NCBI RefSeq assembly: GCF_016591975.1
Contig: NZ_AP024169.1
Location: forward strand, 1,846,001-1,910,000
Direction: 5' to 3'
From: Anaeromicropila herbilytica
GTDB lineage: Bacteria > Bacillota > Clostridia > Lachnospirales > Lachnospiraceae
DNA length: 64,000 nucleotides
Made by a program: the position numbers and the translations under genes. The notes under the pieces were generated by a model. That model ran no database searches. It was not told the DNA's origin and saw nothing but the letters and a program-made list of their open reading frames with translations. Numbering within the stretch: the first letter of the stretch is position 1; each line of letters starts with the position of its first letter. Of the stretch, positions 52,676 through 61,600 are shown one piece after another.

Positions 52676-52943
52676 CTTCAGTTGATAAAAATTTATTTAA
52701 CTTTTAAAAAATAGGTTTGTACAATTTTTACCAAAGGATATTATAGTAAATAATTCATAAGAATGCTATATTTTATAAAAATAAGACATATAAAAGGAAA
52801 GGGAAATGAGATTTCAATATTTATGAAATTATAGATATGAGATGATAGAATTAAGATATAATGCAATAAAAACGTCAAAATCAAATTATTCATATTATTA
52901 AATCAGAAAAAGTAAAGGAATGCGAAGGACAGAAGGTGAAGGT

Positions 52944-53849
52944 ATGAAAAAAAGACAATTATCAAATAAGAATGCAACGAAAGAAGTAAAAAAAGTTTAC
53001 GAATATATATGTTCTATTTATGGAAATCATATAATATCAGGGCAACAAGAAGATCCTAGAGAAGGAAATCATGATAACGAGAACAAATATATCTTAGAGA
53101 ATACGGGTAAATTACCAGCAATAAGAGGTCTTGACTATATCCATAATGATTTTAAGGGAGTAAATGAAAGAGCAAGAGAATGGTGGAGTAAGGGCGGAAT
53201 CGTAACTATATGCTGGCACTGGGGAACACCTCCAGATGGAATTGGTTATCCATCTAGTCAAGGAACAATTGATGTAGAAGAGGCATTAACAGAAGGCACA
53301 GATTTATATAATGGTATGATTGCGATGATTGATGAAGTAGCAGAGGCACTGAAGGAATTACAGAAGGATCATATACCAGTCTTATGGAGACCACTACATG
53401 AATTCGACGGAGCGTGGTTTTGGTGGGGAAAAGGTGGGAATGAATGCTTCATCAAGCTATGGCGTTTAATTTATGATAGATATACGAACTATCATGGTTT
53501 AGATAATCTAATCTGGGTTCTTGGATATTGTGGGGATGTTCATAGTGGATGGTATCCAGGAGATGAATATGTTGATATTATTGGAGCAGATACATATTCA
53601 GAAGGTACTCAATTAGCTATGTATCAAAAAGTAGTCGATATTGTTGGTGAAGAAGTACCAATCTGTTATCATGAGAATGGACCACTGCCAAATCCAGATG
53701 ACATGATAACGGATGGAGCAAAATGGGCATGGTTTATGACTTGGCATACGATACATATTATGGAACAAAATACAGTTGAATATTTAAAGTTTATCTATCA
53801 GCATGACTATGTGATTACCTTGGAGCAGTTACCAAAATGGGATAGGTAA
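52944..53849 (+). CDS. GH26 beta-mannanase-like glycoside hydrolase without a signal peptide
   Basis: 301 residues from ATG 52944 (AAGGTGAAGG upstream); an earlier ATG at 52920 adds eight residues but no signal peptide either. GH26 motifs are clear: IISGQQEDPREG, GIVTICWHWGTPP, WRPLHEFDGAWFWWG with acid/base Glu153, and PICYHENGPLPNP with nucleophile Glu244. These enzymes cut beta-1,4-mannans or related glucans. Without export signal it should work in the cytoplasm on imported oligosaccharides. It is a single gene with its own terminator and no transporter beside it. Confidence 0.92.
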   Translation: MKKRQLSNKNATKEVKKVYEYICSIYGNHIISGQQEDPREGNHDNENKYILENTGKLPAIRGLDYIHNDFKGVNERAREWWSKGGIVTICWHWGTPPDGIGYPSSQGTIDVEEALTEGTDLYNGMIAMIDEVAEALKELQKDHIPVLWRPLHEFDGAWFWWGKGGNECFIKLWRLIYDRYTNYHGLDNLIWVLGYCGDVHSGWYPGDEYVDIIGADTYSEGTQLAMYQKVVDIVGEEVPICYHENGPLPNPDDMITDGAKWAWFMTWHTIHIMEQNTVEYLKFIYQHDYVITLEQLPKWDR

Positions 53850-53892
53850 ATCGATTTATGTAAAATATATAAAGTGCTTGAAGAATCACAGT

Positions 53893-53933
53893 AGCAAAGA
53901 GACATCTGAGTTTGAGATGTCTCTTTGCTTTTG
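53893..53933 (+). terminator. bidirectional terminator between GH26 and the response regulator
   Basis: Perfect 15-bp stem AGCAAAGAGACATCT with its complement, 7-base loop, T run. Confidence 0.9.
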
Positions 53934-53948
53934 CTATATTAACATAAT

Positions 53949-54572
53949 TTATTTATTTTTATAATAGAAAATAGCAATCTGAGTTCTATCTCTTAAGTTT
54001 AATTTTTCTAGTATCAAACTAATGTAATTTCGAATAGTACCCTCACTTAGAAAAAGAAGTTCAGCAATCTCTTTATTAGAAAGTCCGTTTGCAACGTGCG
54101 TGATAATGTCATATTCTTTATCGCTGATCTGGTAGGAGGCATAATTTATAGTAGCTGTATTCTGAGTAATCAAGTTAGGTAGTTTGGTTATAATTTCATC
54201 TCCATATACATTCTGACCCATATGTACGGCTTTCAAGCTAGGAATTATGGATTCAAAGTTTTGTTTTAGCATATAACCTTTTGCTCCCATATGAAGTGCT
54301 TTAATAATGTAATCATCATCCAGAAAGGTGGTTAGATAGAGAATCTTGGCAGTAGGATATTTCTTTAGAATGATTTCTCCCGCATCCAATCCACTCATTT
54401 GCTCCATACGGATATCCATTAATAGAATGTCGGGATTATGAGTCTTATATAATGAGATTGCATCCTGGCCATTACTTCCTGAGCCAACAACAGTAATATC
54501 TGGATCAGCACTTAATATAATTTTTAATGACGAACAAACTAAATTATCATCGTCAACGACTAAAATATTCAT
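53949..54572 (-). CDS. NarL/LuxR-family response regulator
   Basis: 207 residues. The receiver domain has the acid pocket VVDDDN, phosphorylation Asp53 (LLMDIRM), and TTFLDDDYI and KGYMLKQ. The C-terminal LuxR-type helix-turn-helix reads ISDKEYDIITHVANGLSNKEIAELLFLSEGTIRNYISLILEKL. It starts 12 bases after the kinase gene ends, so both form one operon. It is back to back with an ABC-2 exporter (56006-59239), the likely target, as in antibiotic or membrane-stress sensing pairs. Start ATG 54572 follows AAGGAGA. Confidence 0.95.
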   Translation of the reverse strand: MNILVVDDDNLVCSSLKIILSADPDITVVGSGSNGQDAISLYKTHNPDILLMDIRMEQMSGLDAGEIILKKYPTAKILYLTTFLDDDYIIKALHMGAKGYMLKQNFESIIPSLKAVHMGQNVYGDEIITKLPNLITQNTATINYASYQISDKEYDIITHVANGLSNKEIAELLFLSEGTIRNYISLILEKLNLRDRTQIAIFYYKNK

Positions 54573-54583
54573 AAAAATCTCCT

Positions 54584-55696
54584 TTACTTGTTTTTAGGAA
54601 GAGTAATAAAGATTTGGAATCCATTATTACCAGATAGATGATATTTACCATCAAAACCACGAACTCTTTCAATAATACTCATCAATCCCATTCCGTCAGA
54701 TGAGGTTACATCATTATTAATATCTTGGATAAGAGATAAGGTATTCTTACTTACAAGTCCATTGTCTGATATGATCAGTTGATACATGATAGGATGTTCC
54801 GTAAGTTGTATGATAACCTTTGTGGCATTGGAATGCTTCATCACATTGGAGAGTGATTCTTTTACGATAGCGATAATACAATATTTCATATTGGTTGGAG
54901 GTAGTGTATTAAGGTCGTATTGAAAGGAGACTCTACAAAAGGTAAAATCAGAGACCAATTTATTAAGACAAGTATAGAGATCAATGGATTCATTATGCAT
55001 ATTATGAATACTCGCACGAATACTATCCATTCCTTCTGAGATACTTTCCTTTAAATTAGTTAATTCACTTTTTATAATTTCTTCTTTGGATATCGTTAGA
55101 AGGGCTCCTATCTGTAGTAAGGATCTTGAGAGCAAATGACCTATGTTGTCGTGTATTTCTTTTGAGATACGGTTTCTTTCATTTAGAGTAGCAAGATTTA
55201 TTTCATAATCTTGTTTCTCAAGAAGACTTCGGTTCTTTTGCTCTAGTAAGAGAGAAACTTCTTTTGAAGTATCTCTTAGTTCTCTATAAGCTTGTTTCTG
55301 TTTATTTAATGTACTAGTTTTATATTTGGCAAGTATAACGACACATGCAATTATTACTTGATAAAATAACATATCTTGATTCTTGTCCTGTAAGTTCATC
55401 AGAAAAGGAACAAGAAGTAGAAAGCTAAATCTCCAATAAGTTGTAAATACAATATCATATAGAATAATGATTAAAAATACCAACAGATCAGGATAGAAGA
55501 AACAAATAATTACACTACATAAAAATAATAGAGAAGAAAATTTAGGATTCTCCATATAAGTATTTAAGCAACTGATGATAATTGTAATTATCATGGGAAC
55601 CAAAATATACGCATTATTATAATGGTAGAAGTACAAAATAGTACAACCTATAAAGAATATCAATTTATCAATTAATTCTAACACAATAGCTCCCAT
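54584..55696 (-). CDS. membrane sensor histidine kinase (NarX/DesK-like, HisKA_3)
   Basis: 370 residues. About five or six membrane segments fill residues 10-125. A coiled-coil stretch follows, then the HisKA_3 phosphoacceptor His182 in NRISKEIHDNIGHLLS and a GHKL ATPase domain (KESLSNVMKHSNATKV, IISDNGL, DGMGLMSIIERV, NGFQIFITLPK). There is almost no extracytoplasmic loop, so it senses within the membrane, as DesK and LiaS do. The start ATG 55696 follows a GC-rich hairpin. The partner regulator gene is 12 bases downstream. Confidence 0.94.
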   Translation of the reverse strand: MGAIVLELIDKLIFFIGCTILYFYHYNNAYILVPMIITIIISCLNTYMENPKFSSLLFLCSVIICFFYPDLLVFLIIILYDIVFTTYWRFSFLLLVPFLMNLQDKNQDMLFYQVIIACVVILAKYKTSTLNKQKQAYRELRDTSKEVSLLLEQKNRSLLEKQDYEINLATLNERNRISKEIHDNIGHLLSRSLLQIGALLTISKEEIIKSELTNLKESISEGMDSIRASIHNMHNESIDLYTCLNKLVSDFTFCRVSFQYDLNTLPPTNMKYCIIAIVKESLSNVMKHSNATKVIIQLTEHPIMYQLIISDNGLVSKNTLSLIQDINNDVTSSDGMGLMSIIERVRGFDGKYHLSGNNGFQIFITLPKNK

Positions 55697-55698
55697 CT

Positions 55699-55713
55699 GT
55701 CGCCTCTCGCGAC
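55699..55713 (-). promoter_or_regulatory. GC hairpin enclosing the ribosome site of the kinase gene
   Basis: GTCGC and GCGAC form a five-bp stem with loop GAGAG; the GAGAGG ribosome site lies partly in the loop and stem, two bases before the ATG region. Confidence 0.45.
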
Positions 55714-56005
55714 TTGCAATCTAACTGTGACATAACTATATCATTTTTTCTAATATTTCTCAACAAAAATAGTGGATTCCTAGCGGCTCTGTAATTAAAG
55801 AATTAACTGTAGCAGTTATTATGTCTAAGTTAGAATATTACATTTGTCATATTCGATAATGACTTAATTCACTAGTAAGGACAGGCTTAGTTTTAGTATA
55901 GTAGTATCAGAAGATAGGTAATTAATAACAGAAGTACTTTGAAAAAGGAAACCTATGATAATTATATTAAAAATAAATATATATGGATGATATGGAGGAA
56001 TGATT

Positions 56006-56938
56006 ATGGTTGTAAAAGTTAATAACTTGGTAAAACGATATGAGGATTTGGTGGCAATAGACCATCTTAATCTTGAAATACAAGAAGGAGAAATCTTTGG
56101 GTTATTAGGACCAAATGGATCAGGCAAATCAACAACAATTAACTGTCTACTTTCACTTTTAAAATATGATAAAGGTAGCATCGAACTATTTGGTAAAAAG
56201 ATGACCCCAGAATCTTATGATATCAAAAAGGACATTGGTGTTATTTTTCAGAATGTTGCAGTATTTGAAGAATTAACAGTATATGAGAATATCTATTATT
56301 TCTGTAGCTTATATATCAAGGATAAGAAAGAAGTAAAGCGTTTAACAGAGGAAGCAATTCAATTTGTATCACTTGAAGACTATGTAAAGTTCTATCCTAA
56401 GAAACTAAGTGGTGGTTTACTTAGAAGATTAAATATTGCTTGCGGTATTGCTCATAAACCAAAGTTAGTTATATTAGATGAACCAACGGTAGCCGTAGAC
56501 CCACAGAGCCGTAATAAGATTCTTGAAGGAATTAAGCAATTAAATGAAGAAGGTGCAACGATTATCTATACAACACATTATATGGAGGAAGTAGAGCAAC
56601 TTTGTAGTAGAATCGCAATTATGGATAAAGGAAAAATCATTGCAGCTGGGACAAAAGAAGAATTGAAAGAGATGATTTCTCTAGGAGAAAAAATTTCAAT
56701 TGAAGTATATGACATTAAAGAAGAAGATATTGATCAGATTCGTGGTATTGCTAATGTAATTGATGTGAAAAAGGAAGAAAATCTATTGAGGATTAAATCA
56801 AACAAGGGCAGAAATAACTTAATTCATATCTTGGAACTTTTAAAGGGTAGAGAAATTCATTTCGGTCAGATCTTCACAGAACTTCCAACATTAAATGATG
56901 TATTTTTAGAGATAACAGGAAAAGAATTGAGAGATTAG
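56006..56938 (+). CDS. ABC-2 type exporter ATPase (DrrA/CcmA-like)
   Basis: 310 residues. Motifs: Walker A GLLGPNGSGKST (33-44), Q-loop GVIFQNVAVFEELT, signature LSGGLLRRLNIACGIA, Walker B KLVILDEPTVAVDP, H-loop TIIYTTHYMEEVE, plus a C-terminal regulatory domain. I chose ATG 56006 (GGAGG seven bases upstream) over ATG 56000, which is too close. This is the ATP-using subunit for the two permeases that follow. It is divergent from a histidine kinase/response regulator operon. Confidence 0.95.
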   Translation: MVVKVNNLVKRYEDLVAIDHLNLEIQEGEIFGLLGPNGSGKSTTINCLLSLLKYDKGSIELFGKKMTPESYDIKKDIGVIFQNVAVFEELTVYENIYYFCSLYIKDKKEVKRLTEEAIQFVSLEDYVKFYPKKLSGGLLRRLNIACGIAHKPKLVILDEPTVAVDPQSRNKILEGIKQLNEEGATIIYTTHYMEEVEQLCSRIAIMDKGKIIAAGTKEELKEMISLGEKISIEVYDIKEEDIDQIRGIANVIDVKKEENLLRIKSNKGRNNLIHILELLKGREIHFGQIFTELPTLNDVFLEITGKELRD

Positions 56939-56949
56939 GGAGGAAAACT

Positions 56950-58089
56950 ATGTTTGATTTATATAGAATGCGTTTAAAATGCTTATTACGCAACAAAGAG
57001 GGATTGTTTTGGTGTTTATTATTTCCAATCGTACTTAGTACATTCTTCAATATAGCTTTTTCAAATCTTTATAGTGGAGAAAAATTCAATTCTATACCTA
57101 TCGCGGTTATTGATAATGCTGCTTATCAAAAAGATGTAGCTTTTCAATCCGTTTTAAAATCAGTGGAATCCTCAGAAGATGGGAAAAAAATGTTCAAAGT
57201 AACTATCGGGAGTGAAGATAAGGTAAAAGACCTATTAAAGAGTGATAAAGTAATGGGATATATCAATGTAGAAGATAATTATAGTTTATCAGTAATGGAA
57301 TCTTCTATCGACCAAACAATCGTAAAATCTTTTCTAGATAGCTACCGTGGTCACGCGAATATTATTACCTCGGTTCTAAAAAAGGATCCAAGCAAACTAG
57401 AAACAGTTACCAAAGAATTAATGAGTTCCAATAGTTATATTAAGGAACAGGTAAGTACAACTAATGAACCAGACACAACCGTAAATTATTTCTATGCATT
57501 AATTGCTATGGCGTGCCTATTTGCTGCTGACTGGGGGCTTGAAGAAGTATCTGCAATCCAAGCTAATCAATCAGTACAGGGGGCAAGAATTAATATAGCT
57601 CCTGTTCATAAGATGAAATTATTATTTTGCAATTTATTAGCAGCATGTACCATACAGTTTATTTGTCAAGTGTGTTTATTAGCTTATTTAATCTTTGCTC
57701 TACATGTTGAATTTGGCAATCAGATTCCTTTTGTAATGTTAACATCAGCAGTTGGATGTATTGCTGGTCTTACTGTTGGAGCAATGGTTTCTAGTATTAT
57801 TACAAAAAATAAGCATCTAAAATCAAGTATTTTAATGTTAGTATCTCTTGGTGGAAGTTTCCTATCAGGGTTAATGATTAGCGATATGAAAATAATGATA
57901 CAGGAAAAGGCACCAATTATAAGCTATATTAATCCAGCTTCCTTGATCACGGATGCACTCTATAGTCTATATTACTATGATACGCATGCAAGATTCTTTA
58001 CGAATATCATATTGTTATGCATCCTGTCCATTATATTTATAGGAATTACTTATATATTTACAAGGAGGAGAGATTATGCAAGTCTTTAA
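56950..58089 (+). CDS. ABC-2 type exporter permease 1
   Basis: 379 residues with an N-terminal membrane segment (about 20-38), a long extracytoplasmic domain (about 45-180, IPIAVIDNAAYQKDV), then five segments in the C-terminal half (FYALIAMACLFAADW, FLSGLMISDMKIM, TNIILLCILSIIFIGI). This is the plan of ABC-2 permeases for drugs, peptides or lipids. The start follows GGAGG. Its end overlaps the second permease by 14 bases. The two permeases probably form a heterodimer with the ATPase. Confidence 0.92.
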   Translation: MFDLYRMRLKCLLRNKEGLFWCLLFPIVLSTFFNIAFSNLYSGEKFNSIPIAVIDNAAYQKDVAFQSVLKSVESSEDGKKMFKVTIGSEDKVKDLLKSDKVMGYINVEDNYSLSVMESSIDQTIVKSFLDSYRGHANIITSVLKKDPSKLETVTKELMSSNSYIKEQVSTTNEPDTTVNYFYALIAMACLFAADWGLEEVSAIQANQSVQGARINIAPVHKMKLLFCNLLAACTIQFICQVCLLAYLIFALHVEFGNQIPFVMLTSAVGCIAGLTVGAMVSSIITKNKHLKSSILMLVSLGGSFLSGLMISDMKIMIQEKAPIISYINPASLITDALYSLYYYDTHARFFTNIILLCILSIIFIGITYIFTRRRDYASL

Positions 58090-59239
58090 ATTATATTTTA
58101 AGCTATTAAGAAAGAATTCAACATCAATACTAGTCTATATTGCAATATTTCTTGGAATTTTAGTATTGAATGTTACAAATTATAAACAGAAAGAAAACAA
58201 TATGTTTTCAGAAACAAAAGTTGATGTAGCTCTTATTAATCAGGATAATAATACTGAATTCGTAAAAGGATTCAAAAGTTATCTTAAGAAAAGTTGCAAC
58301 TTTGTTGATATTGGTAAAAGTAAAGAAGACTTACAAGATGCTCTATTTTTTAGAAAAATTGAGTATATAATCACTATTCCAAAGGGATTTACAAATAATT
58401 TCTTATCTGGAAAAGAAGTTAACATAGTAAAGCAATCGGTACCAGATTCCACAAAAGCTGCTTTTATCGATATTAAGATTAATAATTTTATAACAGCTGC
58501 AAAAAGCTACAAGAGTGGTTTTAACACTATGTCAGAAAAGGAAATTGTTTCAAATGTCATGAAAGATCTATCAAGTGATGTGAAAGTAAATATGCTAACG
58601 AAAAATAGTGAGAGTAATCAATGGAAGGAAACTTTCTTTAGTTTCTTTGCATATGGAATAATGTCAACTTTAGTTATGGGTGTATCACTCGTTATGTTAT
58701 CTTTACGAGAATTGGATATTAAGAGAAGAAACTTAGTTGCACCAATCTCCAATTCTAGTTTTCAAATGCAGAACATCTTAGGAAATTTAATATTTACAAT
58801 AGGTTCAGCTACTATATTAATCGTAGTAGGTTTATCTATTATAAATAATCTTACTTTTGATAAAAATACATTGTTATATATACTAAATGCTTTCATCTTT
58901 TCTGTATGTGCACTTAGCATAGCTTATTTAATTAGTTTAGTAGCGAAAACACAAAGCGCGATTAATGGTGCAGCAAACGTCATTGGTTTAGGACTTAGTT
59001 TTGTAAGCGGTGTATTTGTTGATATTGATTTACTTGGTAATACAGCAAAAAGTATCGGAAGGTTTACACCTACCTATTGGTATGTCATGGCAACAAAGGC
59101 AATATCAAAATTAACAGATTTCTCATTTGATAACTTATCTGTTATATTTAAATATATGCTAATTCAAATTGGTTTCGGTGTTGCGTTATTTACAATATCA
59201 TTAGTAGTAAGTAAAAAAACGAATACGAGAGAGTGCTAA
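58076..59239 (+). CDS. ABC-2 type exporter permease 2
   Basis: 387 residues, same layout as its neighbour: one N-terminal membrane helix (ILVYIAIFLGILVLNV), a large outer domain (VDVALINQDNNTEFVKGF, IEYIITIPKGFTNNFLSGKEV), and five C-terminal segments (MGVSLVMLSL, GNLIFTIGSATILIVVGL, YWYVMATKAI, FGVALFTISLVVS). ATG 58076 follows AAGGAGGAG. It is the last gene of the exporter operon; the LDH-type gene downstream has its own promoter. Confidence 0.92.
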   Translation: MQVFKLYFKLLRKNSTSILVYIAIFLGILVLNVTNYKQKENNMFSETKVDVALINQDNNTEFVKGFKSYLKKSCNFVDIGKSKEDLQDALFFRKIEYIITIPKGFTNNFLSGKEVNIVKQSVPDSTKAAFIDIKINNFITAAKSYKSGFNTMSEKEIVSNVMKDLSSDVKVNMLTKNSESNQWKETFFSFFAYGIMSTLVMGVSLVMLSLRELDIKRRNLVAPISNSSFQMQNILGNLIFTIGSATILIVVGLSIINNLTFDKNTLLYILNAFIFSVCALSIAYLISLVAKTQSAINGAANVIGLGLSFVSGVFVDIDLLGNTAKSIGRFTPTYWYVMATKAISKLTDFSFDNLSVIFKYMLIQIGFGVALFTISLVVSKKTNTREC

Positions 59240-59272
59240 AATTATGCCAATTTAATGCGCCAATGTGCTGGA

Positions 59273-59300
59273 TTGCGTTTTCTTTATAAATGGATATAAT
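59273..59300 (+). promoter_or_regulatory. promoter of the LDH-family gene
   Basis: TTGCGT (59273-59278) and TATAAT (59295-59300), spacer 16, 33 bases before the ATG. Confidence 0.6.
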
Positions 59301-59332
59301 ATAGTAGACTATAACAATAGGAGGATTATTCT

Positions 59333-60298
59333 ATGGCGATAAAGCAAACAAAGATAGCAATTGTAGGCGCTGGTAATGTAGGAGCTTCCACGGCATATAA
59401 CCTAATGATTCAAGGACTCTGTAACGAAATTGTACTGATTGATATTAATAAGAAAAAGGCACATTGTGAGGCACTTGATTTACAGCATGGAGTGGAATAT
59501 CTAAACCGAGAAGTAAAAGTATATGATGGGGAATATTCTGATTGTAAAGATGCGGATATTATAGTAATTACGGCAGCAGTTCCAATGGTTCAAGGGCAAA
59601 CAAGATTAGATATGGTAGAATCTGCGTCTAAGATAGTGAAAAGTATTGTACCACCAATTATGGAGTCTGGGTTTAGTGGACATTTTATCATAATAACCAA
59701 TCCAGTAGATGTAATGTCCTATTATGTATATAAATTATCTGGGTTACCAAAGAATCAGATCATTGGTACAGGAACATCTCTAGATTCTGCAAGATTAAAG
59801 CTTAGAATAGCAGATATCTTTAATGTAGATACTAAGAGTGTTCAAGGCTATACCATTGGAGAACATGGTGATTCTCAGATTGTACCATGGAGTCATGTTA
59901 CAGTTGGTGGGAAATCGTTAAATGATATTTTAGCTGATAATAAAGGACGTTTTGGAGAACTTGATTTTGAAGAACTTCGAAAACTTACGATTGACGATGG
60001 ATGGGTAATTGCAAGAGGTAAGGGAACAACCAATTATGGTATTGCTGCGACAACAGTAGGAATCATTAAGGCAATGGTAAATAACGAGAACCGAATCATC
60101 CCAGTTTCTACCTATCTTGATGGTGAATACGGCGAAAAGGATGTATTTGCAGGGGTTCCAGTTGTTCTGAATGCTACTGGTGTTAAGGAAATCGTTGAAC
60201 TTCATATAACAGAGGATGAACGTAAGTTATTTAAGAATTCTGTTTCAGTAATTCGTGACTGTATTGATAAAATAAGTGATGATACAATAAGAAAATAA
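59333..60298 (+). CDS. L-lactate dehydrogenase-family enzyme (possibly L-2-hydroxyacid dehydrogenase)
   Basis: 321 residues: Rossmann GAGNVGASTA, catalytic Arg91 in QTRLDM, Asp151 and Arg154 in LDSARLK, and active-site His178 in GEHGDSQ. This set converts 2-oxoacids and 2-hydroxyacids with NADH. The substrate-recognition position (Gln in lactate, Arg in malate enzymes) falls on Met85 in AAVPMVQGQTR by alignment to the standard NQKPGETR. The substrate may therefore be a bulkier oxoacid, and the name lactate dehydrogenase is provisional. GGAGGAT precedes the ATG. A terminator follows. Confidence 0.9.
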   Translation: MAIKQTKIAIVGAGNVGASTAYNLMIQGLCNEIVLIDINKKKAHCEALDLQHGVEYLNREVKVYDGEYSDCKDADIIVITAAVPMVQGQTRLDMVESASKIVKSIVPPIMESGFSGHFIIITNPVDVMSYYVYKLSGLPKNQIIGTGTSLDSARLKLRIADIFNVDTKSVQGYTIGEHGDSQIVPWSHVTVGGKSLNDILADNKGRFGELDFEELRKLTIDDGWVIARGKGTTNYGIAATTVGIIKAMVNNENRIIPVSTYLDGEYGEKDVFAGVPVVLNATGVKEIVELHITEDERKLFKNSVSVIRDCIDKISDDTIRK

Positions 60299-60353
60299 AA
60301 CAATATTAGAATAAGTGAATCACATTAATTCGGATCTTGATGTGCAAATTATA

Positions 60354-60392
60354 AAAAGTTCTATATATGTTATCAGCATATATAGAACTTTT
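60354..60392 (+). terminator. intrinsic terminator of the LDH-family gene
   Basis: 16-bp stem AAAAGTTCTATATATG with its complement, 7-base loop, T run. Confidence 0.9.
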
Positions 60393-60418
60393 AGTAGTTA
60401 TACAATTTAAGAGAAAGA

Positions 60419-60472
60419 CTGTTGCATAGTAATACAAGAGGGAAGATATTTGGAATGTATAAAATGCAACAG
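60419..60472 (-). terminator. possible terminator of the spore coat-like gene
   Basis: CTGTTGCAT pairs with ATGCAACAG over a 36-base loop just past the minus-strand stop; T run weak. Confidence 0.45.
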
Positions 60473-60489
60473 CCTACAATATCATTTTA

Positions 60490-61299
60490 TTATTTATTTA
60501 AAAAGTCCTGGATAGGAAAACTCCATTCTGATTCTATATTAGTAGGTTCAGGTTTTGGACCTTCACCATGATGTGGTTTATTTGGCCAGCATACTTGTTG
60601 CTTTTGAAGTAATTTCACGCATAAATAAACAACCGATTTATCTGTAAATTCTTGGAACTCTTCTTCGTTAAGGAATCCTTCAATTGGAGTTCCTCTATCA
60701 TCAATATCTGCATCAAATACTGCAGACCATTCAAGTTCACAAAAGACTGGCTCATTGAAGATTTCAATATTTGAGCGATCAGCTTCTCTGATATTTTTAC
60801 CCATTCTCTTTTCATCGAAGTATCTTGCAACCATTGGAGGAAAGTTAGGTTTTACTTGTGGTTTATTAGGGAAGTTTACTTGTGTATATGCCTTGAATGG
60901 AATATGAACCGTTGTATCTTTAATAGTACCACCGATTGCTCCACGATGAGAACAAGTTCTTGAAGCATATTCAATATTTTTTCTAATATATCCTTCAATA
61001 AATACTTTGTCTGTTGGTGGAATATATCTACACTGAGTTAAAAATACTTCTTTTTCAATCCTCTTAATTTCATAAGCAAGATCATTTAATCTAATCTTAG
61101 ACTCTGAGTCTATTTGAATTACGAATTCTGCAAGAACTACTGGAATTTTGATATCTCCACCGCAACAAGGATAATTACAAGCACCTGTAAGCGTATCAGC
61201 ATTCACGACAGCTGCATCGCATTTCTTTTCACAAGTTATATGAGCATCAGAATGTAAAACAGTAGCATTAACTTCTTTACCAGCGTATCTGTTATCCAT
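60490..61299 (-). CDS. spore coat/exosporium-like protein (SPOCS/CsxC-type)
   Basis: 269 residues without a signal peptide. The N-terminal part has clustered cysteines (TCEKKCDAAVV, ACNYPCCGGDIKIP). The next part carries the VVLAEFVIQIDSES, IKRIEKEVFLTQCRYIPPTD, VFIEGYIRKNIEYAS pattern seen in CsxC and SPOCS/DUF3794 proteins of clostridial spores. The C-terminal part has basic and proline-rich segments (FPNKPQVKPNFPP, WPNKPHHGEGPKP). I infer a role in spore surface assembly, made late in sporulation; no sporulation-sigma promoter was checked in detail. Start ATG 61299 follows AAGGAGA. Confidence 0.7.
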   Translation of the reverse strand: MDNRYAGKEVNATVLHSDAHITCEKKCDAAVVNADTLTGACNYPCCGGDIKIPVVLAEFVIQIDSESKIRLNDLAYEIKRIEKEVFLTQCRYIPPTDKVFIEGYIRKNIEYASRTCSHRGAIGGTIKDTTVHIPFKAYTQVNFPNKPQVKPNFPPMVARYFDEKRMGKNIREADRSNIEIFNEPVFCELEWSAVFDADIDDRGTPIEGFLNEEEFQEFTDKSVVYLCVKLLQKQQVCWPNKPHHGEGPKPEPTNIESEWSFPIQDFLNK

Positions 61300-61481
61300 A
61301 AAATCTATCTCCTTTTTACTTAAATAGCAACTATTTAATTGTTATCTACTATATAGTATTCATAAAACGATTTTATGTGACAAATAAAAATAAAATTAAT
61401 CAAATTAACCACAAATGACAAAAAAACTATCTGATTTTGACCCTCGAATCAGGTATAAATTCTTAACATTTCTTAAACTTT

Positions 61482-61510
61482 TTGACCAGAGAACAAATAT
61501 AAGTTATAAT
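61482..61510 (+). promoter_or_regulatory. promoter for the leader/CBS gene unit
   Basis: TTGACC (61482-61487) and TATAAT (61505-61510), spacer 17. Followed by AGGAGGAAGG and a short frame. Confidence 0.75.
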
Positions 61511-61530
61511 AGATAGAGGAGGAAGGCAGT

Positions 61531-61581
61531 ATGAATGCCCTTCCGATATTGAGCATAGTACTTTGTAATATACATAAGTAA
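61531..61581 (+). CDS. possible 16-aa leader peptide upstream of the CBS gene
   Basis: ATG 61531 with AGGAGG in front gives MNALPILSIVLCNIHK and ends at TAA 61579-61581, 19 bases before the CBS gene. GGAAGG (61520-61525) pairs with CCTTCC (61539-61544), which would hide the start. It may be a regulatory leader or a chance frame. Confidence 0.35.
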   Translation: MNALPILSIVLCNIHK

Positions 61582-61600
61582 AGTACAAAAGGAGTTTGTT

